The notes beneath the pieces were generated by a model. It saw only the letters and a program-made list of their open reading frames with translations, did no database searches and was not told the DNA's origin. DNA of 64,000 nt from JACPIL01 sp964362365. GTDB taxonomy: Archaea > Nanobdellota > Nanobdellia > Woesearchaeales > GW2011-AR9. The DNA lies in NCBI GenBank assembly GCA_964362365.1, contig CAYIEF010000003.1:3478-67477 (forward strand). Reading direction: 5' to 3'. Shown piece by piece: positions 8,063 through 16,472 of the stretch; within the stretch, counting starts at the first letter, position 1; each line of letters opens with the position of its first letter. Both the position numbers and the translations under genes were made by a program.

Positions 8063-8983
8063 ATGAAACGCAAATTAGTCCAGCAAGGAACAACAACGCT
8101 AATGGTTTCCCTGCCTAGGACTTGGACTAAACGATTTAATCTTAGAAAAGGTCAAGAGGTGGATATTACTGACGCAAAAGATCATCTGATCATAGCTTCT
8201 TCTGAACGAAAACACAAGAAAGAAATAACTCTCTCTTTCAAAACGCATACTGAATCAGCAATACGACTTACTCTTATCAATGCATATCGTGCCGGATACG
8301 ACACTTTAACCATAAAAAATATTGACAAAGAACAACTTACCATCATCAGAGACGTTCTGCAAAACTACCTTCTGGGGATGGAGATAACCCATCAAGAAAA
8401 AGGAACGTGCGTAATAGAAAGTATCACCGAGCCGCACGAAGAGAAATTTGATATCGTCTTCCAAAAAATTTTTAGCGGCATTGCCACTATGATCCAAGGC
8501 ACAGCAGCGAGAATAGAAAATAATATGCCTTTTACAGAATATGAATTCACCATGCTGAACATCCACAAATATGACAATTTCTGCCGAAGAATGATGACGA
8601 AGCAGAATATTTACTCAGATAAAGCAATCTTCTTCTGGAATTTCTTAAGTTTGGTCATTCATGCGCCACGGGAATTATATCATCTCAATAAATATCTAGA
8701 TAAGCAGAAACTGAAATTATCAGGAAAAGAAAGCGTGTTATGCGTGCAATATTTATCTTCACTGCAAGAATTATTCTCTTTGCTTCGCCATGCCTATCAG
8801 GAGAAAGATCTATCTGCAATAGAAAAAGTGCATGAAAAATCAAGAAAACTCTTGTTCACATATTTGTACAACGAAATGAAAAAGAATAACAGTAATCCTA
8901 TTGTAGTGCACCATATCAGTATAGCTTTGAGAAATCTTTATCTTTCTACTAGTCCTTTGATTGGATTGATGCTGGAAACATAG
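8063..8983 (+). CDS. AbrB-type DNA-binding / PhoU-like regulator
   Basis: 306 residues. Residues 1-48 form a SpoVT/AbrB swapped-hairpin domain (K-L-V-Q-Q-G-T-T-T-L-M-V-S-L-P followed by L-R-K-G-Q-E-V). The remaining ~250 residues are helical, as in archaeal PhoU-related proteins. Members of this archaeal family are thought to control phosphate uptake or other genes, but no phosphate transporter is nearby. A TATA box lies 25 bases upstream, so the transcript is probably leaderless. Confidence 0.82.
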   Translation: MKRKLVQQGTTTLMVSLPRTWTKRFNLRKGQEVDITDAKDHLIIASSERKHKKEITLSFKTHTESAIRLTLINAYRAGYDTLTIKNIDKEQLTIIRDVLQNYLLGMEITHQEKGTCVIESITEPHEEKFDIVFQKIFSGIATMIQGTAARIENNMPFTEYEFTMLNIHKYDNFCRRMMTKQNIYSDKAIFFWNFLSLVIHAPRELYHLNKYLDKQKLKLSGKESVLCVQYLSSLQELFSLLRHAYQEKDLSAIEKVHEKSRKLLFTYLYNEMKKNNSNPIVVHHISIALRNLYLSTSPLIGLMLET

Positions 8984-9039
8984 AAAATAATTGAATCTAC
9001 CAATCTGCATGGAACATTTATAAGTAAGTCCATTTTATA

Positions 9040-9305
9040 TTATCTCCATTCTGGCTTTTGGCTAGTATCTTTTCTCCGCGCAGAGTACGGCAGGTCTGGA
9101 GCTTTTTGATGTTGAGCGGAAGACCTGCTGGTGAATGCGCTTAAAATCCGAAGGATTTTCAAACTCTAAGAATACTCTTTTTCTCACAGGTTAAAGCTTT
9201 AAGAAAGCAGTAAGCAAACCAAAATCAATAGTACCTTTGGGGCACTATTCGTATAGCGCTAAAGGTCTGAGACAACCCGTCGAACCGATATGATTTGCTT
9301 ACAGC
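9040..9305 (+). ncRNA. Putative structured RNA of unknown class upstream of tnpA
   Basis: A 370-base gap without a gene holds many nested inverted repeats: AGAGTA/TACTCT (9082-9087, 9173-9178) encloses GCAGGTCT/AGACCTGC (9090-9097, 9121-9128) and AAAATCC/GGATTTT (about 9143-9158). A second domain is closed by GTAAGCAAA/TTTGCTTAC (9210-9218, 9294-9302) and holds ACCTTT/AAAGGT with CTAT/ATAG inside. A TATA box (ATTTATAAG, about 9014-9022) would start a transcript near 9045. It matches neither SRP nor RNase P RNA that I can see. It may be the left end and leader of the IS200-type element or an independent ncRNA. Confidence 0.45.
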
Positions 9306-9362
9306 AATTTACTTCTTTATAGCTTTAGCTATAAAATAGTTTCTAAAAAAAAGGTGATTCTT

Positions 9363-9842
9363 ATGACAAGACAAAAAGATACTAGAAATAATTGGATAAC
9401 ATTCATGTTTGTGTGTAAATATCGATATAACTGTCTGCGTAAGCAGTCAGTTATGAATGACTGCGAAGCAGCATTTAGAGAGTTTGAAAACTGCGGGTTC
9501 AAGTTTGGTCCGATTGGCTTTGGAGGAAACCACACTCATTTTAGGGTGGATGTTCCAAAGCAATATTCAATCGAGGTTGCCGAAATAATGTTAAAATCAA
9601 GATCATCGAAAAGAATTTTCGAGAAACATCCCAACTTCCGCAAGCGCTATCCGCACGGAAGTTTCTGATCGGGATATGAACATCACGAATCGACGGGAAG
9701 AAAAGATATAGCTGCAGCTGATAAGTATATCCTCAGTCAAGAAGAACATCATGCAGTGCAGGTAATCCGTGATGTTCAAAAGAAAATTTTTTCTTTTGCC
9801 GCCGACGAAGATACTGCTACTCCCGCAGGAGTCGCAGAGTAA
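9363..9842 (+). pseudogene. tnpA: IS200/IS605-type Y1 transposase TnpA with in-frame TGA
   Basis: The frame encodes an IS200-like HUH transposase: metal-binding H57-T-H59 in G-N-H-T-H-F, then a stop TGA at codon 102 (9666-9668), then 57 in-frame codons including S-G-Y and D-K-Y-I-L-S-Q, where Y122 is the expected catalytic tyrosine. Family members usually have tryptophan at the stop position (L/F-W-S-x-G-Y), so TGG to TGA is the simplest change. The truncated product lacks the nucleophile. AGGTGAT (9352-9358) precedes the ATG, and a small hairpin (TATAGC/GCTATA, about 9317-9332) may mask it. There is no tnpB. Confidence 0.8.
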
Positions 9843-9859
9843 GGAGGCGGAAGGGGATT

Positions 9860-9881
9860 ATAAGGGGTCGCAACCCCTTAT
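9860..9881 (+). repeat. Perfect 8-bp hairpin at tnpA right side
   Basis: ATAAGGGG and CCCCTTAT form an 8-bp stem with a 6-base loop 18 bases after the tnpA frame ends. It could be the subterminal hairpin that IS200/IS605 transposases recognise, or a terminator. The stop codon of the facing kinase gene lies inside the right arm, which suggests that the element end fused to that gene. Confidence 0.55.
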
Positions 9882-10489
9882 TTCATTTCTTGGTATAGTG
9901 CTGCATTTTGGAAGTCAATAATCTTTGCCAGATCTAGTTGGCGTCCAACCAAAATATTTGAAGGCTTAATATCTCGATGGAGCATTTTTCTATCCACGTG
10001 AAGATACCTTAAGGCATCAGAAACTTGTGAGAATATGGCCCTAAAGAAATTATTGGTTAAAATAGGCCCCTGCACTCTAACCTTATCTTCCAAAGAAACA
10101 GCATCAAAGTGTTCTTCAATCACTACAAATCTTTTTTCATCTTCTAAGAGATCATGAATTTGGATTATATTTGGGTGCTGTAAGGCATTAAGTGTTTCCA
10201 GCTCGCGCACATTCAAATCGCCTTTAGAGCAGTTAATCCGATGTTGAACAGAATCCTTCTCTTTTTCATGATTTACTTTAGCGACGAGTTTTTTACGCAA
10301 AGGGCCTTTGATATACATCACTTCATAAACTTCTCTGAAGTATCCTTCTCCCAACTTTCGGCCTAGAATGTAGTGATGACTTTTCAGAAAATCACGCAGA
10401 TCAACATTGTTCTTTGGCATATATATTCTAGAAGCCATCCATTTTAAAATATTTCTAAGAATATTTACTAAATTGGCCATAAGCAACAT
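9878..10489 (-). CDS. Eukaryotic-like Ser/Thr protein kinase, C-terminally truncated
   Basis: 203 residues covering the N-lobe and the start of the C-lobe of a protein kinase: glycine loop GEGYFREV (47-54), V-A-K71, E96, catalytic loop H171-R-D173-I-K-P-S-N178, and D192-F-Q where DFG is usual. The protein stops eleven residues after that motif, so the activation segment and about 80 C-lobe residues are missing. The truncation falls exactly at the hairpin bordering the IS200-like element. The TATA box at about 10490-10498 suggests that the real start may be at 10438 or 10420. Probably inactive. Confidence 0.75.
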   Translation of the reverse strand: MLLMANLVNILRNILKWMASRIYMPKNNVDLRDFLKSHHYILGRKLGEGYFREVYEVMYIKGPLRKKLVAKVNHEKEKDSVQHRINCSKGDLNVRELETLNALQHPNIIQIHDLLEDEKRFVVIEEHFDAVSLEDKVRVQGPILTNNFFRAIFSQVSDALRYLHVDRKMLHRDIKPSNILVGRQLDLAKIIDFQNAALYQEMK

Positions 10490-10517
10490 TTAAATAATCT
10501 AATTTCATTCTACTTCC

Positions 10518-11504
10518 ATGTCCAAAAAGAAGGTGTTTGTTACTCAAAAAATTCCTGAAAAAGGATTGCAACTTCTTAAAAAATATTTCCGGGTAAAAGT
10601 ATATCCTAAGGATCAAATTATCTCTAAAAAAGAGCTACTAAAAGAGATTAAAAAGTGCGACGCGCTTCTCTGTTTGTTAACCGATAAAATAGACCAAGAA
10701 ATAATAAATGCCAATTCCCATCTCAAAATAATTTCCAATTATGCCGTAGGTTTCGACAATGTGGATGTGAAAGCAGCTACAGCAAGAGGTATTCCCGTAA
10801 CTAACACCCCCGGTGTTTTAGAAAATGCGGTTGCTGAACATACTTTTGCCTTGATGCTGGCTCTTTCCAAACGTATTGTGGAAGCAGATCGTTTTACCCG
10901 CGCTGGCAAATACAAGCGCTGGGAACCTATGCTGCTGCTGGGAACTGAATTGGAAGGAAAAACGATTGGCATTATCGGATTAGGAAGAATTGGCGCAGGA
11001 GTAGCAGAACGTGCCAGAAAAGGCATGGGCATTAATGTTCTTTACCATGATATCAAGCGCAATAAACAATTCGAAAAAGAATACCAAGCCAAATATGTCT
11101 CTTTATCGGAATTACTCAAAAAGTCTGACTTTGTTTCTTTGCACGTTCCATTGCTTCCCTCAACTAGGCACTTGATAGGCAGGGAGGAATTAAAATTGAT
11201 GAAAAAAACTGCTTATTTAATCAATACTTCTCGAGGTCCAGTAATCGATGAAAAAGCATTAGCTGAAGCGCTGCAGAAAAAACATATCGCCGGTGCAGGT
11301 TTGGATGTCTATGAAAATGAACCAAAGATAAATCCCTTATTGACTAAGCTTCGGAATACAGTATTAACGCCGCATACTGCTTCTGCCACAGTTGAAGCAA
11401 GAACAGCCATGTCTGAACTGGCGGCGCAGAATATCATTGATATCCTCCAGGGAAGAAAAGCAAAGTTTACGGTAAATCCGGAAGTATATGGAACAAAAAA
11501 GTAA
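10518..11504 (+). CDS. D-isomer-specific 2-hydroxyacid dehydrogenase (glyoxylate/hydroxypyruvate reductase-like)
   Basis: 328 residues with the family pattern: N-Y-A-V-G-F-D-N-V-D substrate segment (74-83), NAD-binding GLGRIG (154-159), S-R239-G-P, D-V-Y-E and the catalytic H286 in L-T-P-H. Closest in style to archaeal glyoxylate reductase, but D-3-phosphoglycerate or other 2-keto acids are possible. There is no ACT domain, which argues against a feedback-regulated serine pathway enzyme. The 3' end overlaps the next gene by 17 bases, so the two are cotranscribed. Confidence 0.9.
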   Translation: MSKKKVFVTQKIPEKGLQLLKKYFRVKVYPKDQIISKKELLKEIKKCDALLCLLTDKIDQEIINANSHLKIISNYAVGFDNVDVKAATARGIPVTNTPGVLENAVAEHTFALMLALSKRIVEADRFTRAGKYKRWEPMLLLGTELEGKTIGIIGLGRIGAGVAERARKGMGINVLYHDIKRNKQFEKEYQAKYVSLSELLKKSDFVSLHVPLLPSTRHLIGREELKLMKKTAYLINTSRGPVIDEKALAEALQKKHIAGAGLDVYENEPKINPLLTKLRNTVLTPHTASATVEARTAMSELAAQNIIDILQGRKAKFTVNPEVYGTKK

Positions 11505-12270
11505 TCTGAGGCAGTTTACTGTATCTGCAGCCAAAAAAGCAGGAGCATTTCTGCTGCGCACTTTTAAAAAAGATGTATCTTTAGTGAAAAAAAGAGGAAC
11601 GGCAAAAGAGATGCACTTGATGCAGGATCTAAAAAGTGATAAGCTTATCATTTCTGCAATTAAAAAAAAATTCCCAAGTCACAATATTCTTACCGAAGAA
11701 AGCGGTTTTATCAACAAGAAAAGCGAATATACATGGATTATAGACCCTTTGGACGGCAGCACTAATTTTGCCAGAGGAAATCCTTTCTTTGCGGTTTCCA
11801 TTGCCTTGATGAAGAAAAAAGAACTTTTGGTAGGTGTTGTTTTTGCTCCTTATTTGAAAGAATTATATGTTGCCGAAAAAGGGAAGGGTGTATATTTGAA
11901 TGGAAAAAAAATTCATGTTTCCAACAAATCAAAGCTTGCAGAAGGCTATTTAGTCAGCTGCGAAGGCGGGGATGCCACTAATAGACAGATTGCTGCGATA
12001 AATGCGAAATTCCTTCCTCTGGTAAAAGATATGCGCAAACTTGGTTCGGCAGCTTTAGAATCATCATCGGTTGCGGCGGGAAGAAGTGAGGCATACATTG
12101 TTCGTAAGATTTCTTCCTGGGATGTGGCTGCGGGAGTATTATTTGTGGAAGAAGCTGGAGGCAAAGTGACTGATTTTGAAGGGAAGCCGTGGAACGGCAG
12201 AAAATCTAACTTGGTGTTTTCGAATGGGAAAGTGCATCAGAAGGTACTGAAAAAATTATCTTCTCTTTAA
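11488..12270 (+). CDS. Inositol monophosphatase/fructose-1,6-bisphosphatase family protein
   Basis: 260 residues of the Li-sensitive Mg-dependent phosphatase superfamily. Metal ligands are visible as E70-E71, D86-P-L-D89-G-S-T-N and the later S-S-W-D-V-A-A-G. Archaeal members often hydrolyse both inositol-1-phosphate and fructose-1,6-bisphosphate. The ATG lies inside the end of the dehydrogenase gene. The 3' end overlaps the convergent HAD gene by 15 bases. Confidence 0.92.
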   Translation: MEQKSNLRQFTVSAAKKAGAFLLRTFKKDVSLVKKRGTAKEMHLMQDLKSDKLIISAIKKKFPSHNILTEESGFINKKSEYTWIIDPLDGSTNFARGNPFFAVSIALMKKKELLVGVVFAPYLKELYVAEKGKGVYLNGKKIHVSNKSKLAEGYLVSCEGGDATNRQIAAINAKFLPLVKDMRKLGSAALESSSVAAGRSEAYIVRKISSWDVAAGVLFVEEAGGKVTDFEGKPWNGRKSNLVFSNGKVHQKVLKKLSSL

Positions 12271-12927
12271 TCCATCAATCTTCACAGGAATATCACACAA
12301 ATTACTAAACCTGAAATCCGCTTCCAGATCTTCTTTCAATTTTTCGTACATATGTTTCTTTCCTAACAAAATGGTCTTTACTTTCACTTTCCTGTTGGCA
12401 ATCACGTCAGAATGAGCATCCCCAATATATAGCGCTTCCTGAGGTTTCAAATGGTGTTTCTTCAATATATGCCTCAGATTCTCCACTTTCGGTTTGGGGC
12501 CGCCCAGAATTTCATCAAAATACTGTCCTACGCCGCAATGGTCTGCTATTTTCTTGACTTCTCTTTTATCTTCTAATGATAATAAAAATAGAAACTCAAC
12601 TTGTTTCTTCAATTCTTTAAGGACATTTGTGCATTGAAACATAGGACAAGATTGCATGCTTTTTTGGTAATGCTGCCCAAAATGGCCCTTCACCATTTTC
12701 AGTTCTTTTGCCGTTGGTTTTCTCTTTATAAACTGTTTAAACAACGCTTTTACTTTCTCCTCCCGATTCAGCGCTTTTCCACTTAATCTCTGGTAGGCAG
12801 CTTTAACCTCGTTTTTGATTTTGAATCTCTCACGGAATACTTTCTCCATTTCTTTCGCTTTCTGCTCTTCAGACATGATCAAGGTGCCGTCAAAATCGAA
12901 ACCCACTGCTCTGATTTTAGATTTCAT
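12256..12927 (-). CDS. HAD-superfamily hydrolase
   Basis: 223 residues with the HAD motif I nucleophile D11-F-D13-G-T-L, a helical cap, motif II around L-L-S-L, and motif III/IV I-G-D-A-H-S-D near the C-terminus. It looks like a phosphoglycolate-phosphatase-type sugar or nucleotide phosphatase; the substrate cannot be read from sequence. It converges on and slightly overlaps the inositol monophosphatase-like gene. Confidence 0.9.
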   Translation of the reverse strand: MKSKIRAVGFDFDGTLIMSEEQKAKEMEKVFRERFKIKNEVKAAYQRLSGKALNREEKVKALFKQFIKRKPTAKELKMVKGHFGQHYQKSMQSCPMFQCTNVLKELKKQVEFLFLLSLEDKREVKKIADHCGVGQYFDEILGGPKPKVENLRHILKKHHLKPQEALYIGDAHSDVIANRKVKVKTILLGKKHMYEKLKEDLEADFRFSNLCDIPVKIDGLKRR

Positions 12928-12966
12928 GCATAACTAAAAATAAGAAGATAAAAAAAAGAAGAATGC

Positions 12967-13140
12967 TTACTTCTTTGCGCCCATGATCCTAAACATGGTA
13001 GTTCCGCACTTAGGGCATTTTCCTTTCATAGCTCTTCGTACTACGCCGCCTTTCCCTTTCATGGAAACTTCTTTACCATCGGCCATCTGGCGCTTTGCCT
13101 TACATTTCACACAATATCCTTCTACGCTTGCTCCTGCCAT
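12967..13140 (-). CDS. Zinc-ribbon DUF5679-type protein
   Basis: 57 residues with C-V-K-C near the start and C-P-K-C-G later, ending M-F-R-I-M-G. It matches the small DUF5679 zinc-ribbon family of archaea, whose role is unknown. GAGGTG lies about seven bases before the ATG, so I prefer 13140 over the in-frame GTG nine bases upstream. Confidence 0.8.
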   Translation of the reverse strand: MAGASVEGYCVKCKAKRQMADGKEVSMKGKGGVVRRAMKGKCPKCGTTMFRIMGAKK

Positions 13141-13252
13141 TATAAACACCTCAGTATTTTATTAGAACGTTATTTTCACGCCCTTTATGCTTATTGAGCT
13201 TATTTGTATTATAAACATTTCGATAGAATAAGCTGAAAATAAGAGAAAATAG

Positions 13253-15748
13253 CTATTTTACTAAACCTATTTTGATGTTGAATTTATCACTCTCTAATGA
13301 TGTCTTGCCTGCAAAAACAATCTCTTTTACATTCAAAACTGCTTTCAGATCAGCCTCCATGCTCTTGATCATTTGATGGAATTCCAGATCATCATCGCCT
13401 AAAATTAGTCTGGTAAATCCCTCTTTCATAGAAAGCTGCTGTTCTGATTTGTATTTGCGGACGGTGTTGATAATGTCCACTCCCATGTCGCCAACTAGCT
13501 CTGCTTTCTCATCAACTAACTTCTGATTGAATTCTGGCCAGGGGGAAATATGGATGCTTTTTTTCTTTTCTCGTTCTGCAAAATACAAGTGGTAAATCTC
13601 TTCCGTAATATGCGGCATGATCGGCGCGCTCATTTTCAAGATGGATAAAAAACTCTGATAGAGCGCATACTGCGCGCTTTTTCTTTCTTCATGTCCGTGT
13701 GCACCAGGATTATATAGCCGATCTTTGACAATTTCCAGATAATTATCACAAAAGGTATGCCAGAAGAATTGTTCCACTTCTGCTTTGGTTTTTGCATATT
13801 CGTAATTTTCAAAGGATTCGGTGCTTTCCTTGATCACTTTATGCAATTTGCTTAACAGCCATTTGTCAAAAACTTCAGACGGCTTCGGCTTCATTTTTGC
13901 AGCATGATCATAATCTTCCAAATGCAGCAATGCAAACTTGGAAGCATTCCATAATTTTGTGACAAACTTCTGACCGGTAAGCAGATCCTTGTCTTGGAAC
14001 GGCAAATCATCACCTAACTTCGATCCCGCCGCCCAGAAGCGTAATGCATCAGCAGAATATTTTTTGATCATCTCCTGCGGCTCGACAATATTTCCTAATG
14101 ATTTAGACATCTTCCGCCCGTGCGGATCCTGCGCGTGTCCTGATATCATGACCCGTTTCCAAGGAACACGGCCATGATGATAATAACTCTTGACAGCGGT
14201 ATAAAACAACCAGGTCCTGATGATATCGTGAGCTTGAGGGCGCAGATCAAATTTCCTATCATCGTATTTGTAATCGTATTCTCCTTTGCTTACCCAATTG
14301 CTGGCAATCTCCGGGGTGACAGAAGAAGTTGCCCAAGTGTCCAGGACATCGGTTTCTCCTTTGAATGGTGTTGAACCGCAGGAACAGGCCTTCTTTGGCT
14401 TTTGGGTAGTTGGATCTACTGGCAAATCTTTGACTTCTGGGAGCATATAACTTTTACACTTGACACAGCTCCAGATAGGGATAGGAATACCAAAGTGCCG
14501 TTGCCGGGAAATACACCAGTCCCAATTCAAGTTCTGCACCCAGTGATCATAGCGTACTTTCATATGCTGGGGATACCAGGTAATGTCGTTGGCTAACTCC
14601 AGCAGTTCTTCCTTTTTATCGAGAATCTTAATATACCACTGTGTTGTTTTCAGAAATTCTATTTCTGTCTTACAACGTTCATGCACATTTACGTCGTGCA
14701 TTATTTCTTTTTGCTTGAGCAATAATCCTTTTTCCTTCAATTTGTCAAGGATTGCCTGCCGAGCTTCCTTGATCTTTAATCCTTTGAATTCTCCGGCTAA
14801 TTCGTTCATCCTGCCGTTCTTTTCAAAGACTGCCCGAAGAGGCAACCTGTATCTAAACCATTTATCTACGTCTTCCTTGTCACCAAAGGTACAGACCATC
14901 ATTAAGCCTGTTCCTTTGTCTTTCTGTACTGCTTCGTCAGCAAGAATAGGGATTTCATAATTGAAGATCGGCACTCGTGCAGCTTTTCCTTTTAACTGCT
15001 GATACCGCTCATCAGCCGGATTGTAAAACAAAGCTACACAGGCGGGAATTAATTCTGGTCTGGTGGTGGAAATAACTAACTGTTTCCCGCCGGAAGAGAA
15101 GGCAATATCATTGAAATGCGATTTCATCTCTACGGATTCAAATTCTGCTTGGGCAATCGCAGTGTGGCATAATACACAATAGGCTCCAGGCGCTTCTTGT
15201 TGGTAGATGCGTCCTTTCTTGAACAGATCGATGAATGAAGCTTGCGAAGTGATCTGGCAGTGTCGATTGATAGTTGAGTACGAACGTTTGAAGTCAGCAG
15301 ACATGCCGATATCTTTCCAGCTCTGGATGAATTTCGGTTTTTCTTCCTCAATTACCTGATTACAGATCTTGACAAACTCTTCCCGGCTCATCTTGGAGGA
15401 AAGAATGTTCTTTTTCTTCTCCACTAACTTCTCGGTGGGCAAGCCATTATCATCAGTCCCAAAAGGGAAGAAGACATTTTTCCCTTTCATGCGCTGGTAG
15501 CGGACCACGATATCCTGCTGAGTATAGCTGAAAGCATGTCCCATGTGCATTTTTCCAGAAACAGTTGGTGGGGGCGTATCTACGGCATAGGTTTCCTTCT
15601 TTTGATCGGGATGGTAGACAAAAACTTCCTTTTCTTCCCAATACTTCTGCCAGCGCGGTTCAGCTTCTTTTGGGTCGTAGTTTCCTAAAAAACCTTTAGG
15701 TTTTTGGGACATCAAAGGTTCCACATTTGCTTGTTTAGGCAACTCCAT
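13253..15748 (-). CDS. valS: Valyl-tRNA synthetase
   Basis: 831-residue class I synthetase that charges tRNA-Val. The signature H68-M-G-H71, the editing domain (from about residue 200), the I-S-R-Q-R-H-F-G-I-P-I-P motif and K-M-S-K-S-L-G-N near residue 547 identify ValRS rather than IleRS or LeuRS. A Cys-rich insertion (C-V-K-C...C-S-C) probably binds zinc. It stands alone on the minus strand. Confidence 0.96.
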   Translation of the reverse strand: MELPKQANVEPLMSQKPKGFLGNYDPKEAEPRWQKYWEEKEVFVYHPDQKKETYAVDTPPPTVSGKMHMGHAFSYTQQDIVVRYQRMKGKNVFFPFGTDDNGLPTEKLVEKKKNILSSKMSREEFVKICNQVIEEEKPKFIQSWKDIGMSADFKRSYSTINRHCQITSQASFIDLFKKGRIYQQEAPGAYCVLCHTAIAQAEFESVEMKSHFNDIAFSSGGKQLVISTTRPELIPACVALFYNPADERYQQLKGKAARVPIFNYEIPILADEAVQKDKGTGLMMVCTFGDKEDVDKWFRYRLPLRAVFEKNGRMNELAGEFKGLKIKEARQAILDKLKEKGLLLKQKEIMHDVNVHERCKTEIEFLKTTQWYIKILDKKEELLELANDITWYPQHMKVRYDHWVQNLNWDWCISRQRHFGIPIPIWSCVKCKSYMLPEVKDLPVDPTTQKPKKACSCGSTPFKGETDVLDTWATSSVTPEIASNWVSKGEYDYKYDDRKFDLRPQAHDIIRTWLFYTAVKSYYHHGRVPWKRVMISGHAQDPHGRKMSKSLGNIVEPQEMIKKYSADALRFWAAGSKLGDDLPFQDKDLLTGQKFVTKLWNASKFALLHLEDYDHAAKMKPKPSEVFDKWLLSKLHKVIKESTESFENYEYAKTKAEVEQFFWHTFCDNYLEIVKDRLYNPGAHGHEERKSAQYALYQSFLSILKMSAPIMPHITEEIYHLYFAEREKKKSIHISPWPEFNQKLVDEKAELVGDMGVDIINTVRKYKSEQQLSMKEGFTRLILGDDDLEFHQMIKSMEADLKAVLNVKEIVFAGKTSLESDKFNIKIGLVK

Positions 15749-15848
15749 TCTTAGCTAAAGGAGAGAGGATATTTAAAAAGTTAATGACAGGAAACGGTAT
15801 TTTCAACAACTAAAAAAATTTAAAGAGAAAGCTAAAAAGGAAAATCGT

Positions 15849-15920
15849 GAGGTCGTAGTGTAAAAGGTATCATCCTTGGTTGGTGACCTTGAGATCCGGG
15901 TTCGATTCCCGGCGGTCCCA
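15849..15920 (+). tRNA. tRNA, degenerate pairing; anticodon GGT by position (Thr), body Pro/Glu-like
   Basis: A 72-base tRNA with a perfect T arm (CCGGG/CCCGG around TTCGATT, 15896-15912) and discriminator A15920. The acceptor GAGGTCG/CGGTCCC has an A-C mismatch and two G-U pairs. The anticodon stem CTTGG/CCTTG has two T-T mismatches. The loop TTGGTGA puts GGT (15882-15884) in the anticodon position. The D arm (GTGT...ATCAT) and 4-base variable loop resemble Pro, Glu or Gly tRNAs more than archaeal Thr. A TATA box lies at about 15812-15822. Identity uncertain; it may be a decaying tRNA-Pro. Confidence 0.6.
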
Positions 15921-15982
15921 CATCCCATTTAAAATTGAATGTTTTTATATATTTTTCTGTAGTTAATTGTAGATATATCCAA

Positions 15983-16408
15983 TTGCCGTTCACAAACCTA
16001 AATAACACCATTTATATATCAGCTCTCTTTTCATAATAGAAATGCCAACGATTGAAATAGTGAGATATAGGTGTCCTAAATGTGGAAAAGAATATGAAGA
16101 TTCAGCGAGAGGACATTTTCCTGGAAAACCTTGTAAAGAATGCACTCAATTGATGATTAAATTAACTCAGCTTGAAAGACAATTAATCGCTGAAGAGTTT
16201 TCTATTGAACAAGAAGATGAGAAGATAGCAAGACAGATGAACGACTTGCTTGTTAAAGAAAGTTCTGGCATTTCTGAAAATGATGAAAGATTGCTAACCG
16301 CTTTAACAGAAAGAATGCTAAAAGATGAAAAGAGAAGAAAAAGAATAATTAAACAGATATTAAGTTTACAAAAAAAGAAACGTTAATTCTACGGTTTGTG
16401 AACGACAA
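15983..16408. repeat. 16-bp inverted repeats flanking a single gene
   Basis: TTGCCGTTCACAAACC (15983-15998) and GGTTTGTGAACGACAA (16393-16408) are inverted copies with one mismatch. They bracket exactly one complete gene and its promoter (426 bp in all). This looks like a small mobile unit or cassette. I see no convincing target duplication immediately outside. Confidence 0.5.
16042..16386 (+). CDS. Zinc-ribbon plus coiled-coil hypothetical protein, 114 aa
   Basis: Residues 1-36 form a zinc ribbon (C11-P-K-C14 ... C31-K-E-C34). The remainder is a charged, helical, probably coiled-coil segment rich in Glu and Lys. TATA box ATTTATATATC at about 16010-16020 precedes the ATG by about 25 bases. 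The gene is enclosed by 16-bp inverted repeats. No known family recognised; nucleic-acid binding is plausible. Confidence 0.7.
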   Translation: MPTIEIVRYRCPKCGKEYEDSARGHFPGKPCKECTQLMIKLTQLERQLIAEEFSIEQEDEKIARQMNDLLVKESSGISENDERLLTALTERMLKDEKRRKRIIKQILSLQKKKR

Positions 16409-16422
16409 CTTTTCGGACGAAA

Positions 16423-16446
16423 TTTTCCCCACTACGTAGGGGAAAA
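16423..16446. terminator. Hairpin between convergent genes
   Basis: TTTTCCCC and GGGGAAAA form an 8-bp stem around an 8-base loop in the convergent intergenic region. A second imperfect hairpin (about 16449-16478, GATCT/AGATC core with ATATA/TATAT flanks) follows directly. Both suit bidirectional termination. Confidence 0.5.
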
Positions 16447-16472
16447 GGATATAACAGGATCTCTAAGATCTG

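Noticed and set aside
9040..9305. SRP RNA or RNase P RNA
   Set aside because: The size and promoter fit, but the conserved SRP helix 8 motif and the RNase P core sequences are not visible, so I left the class open.
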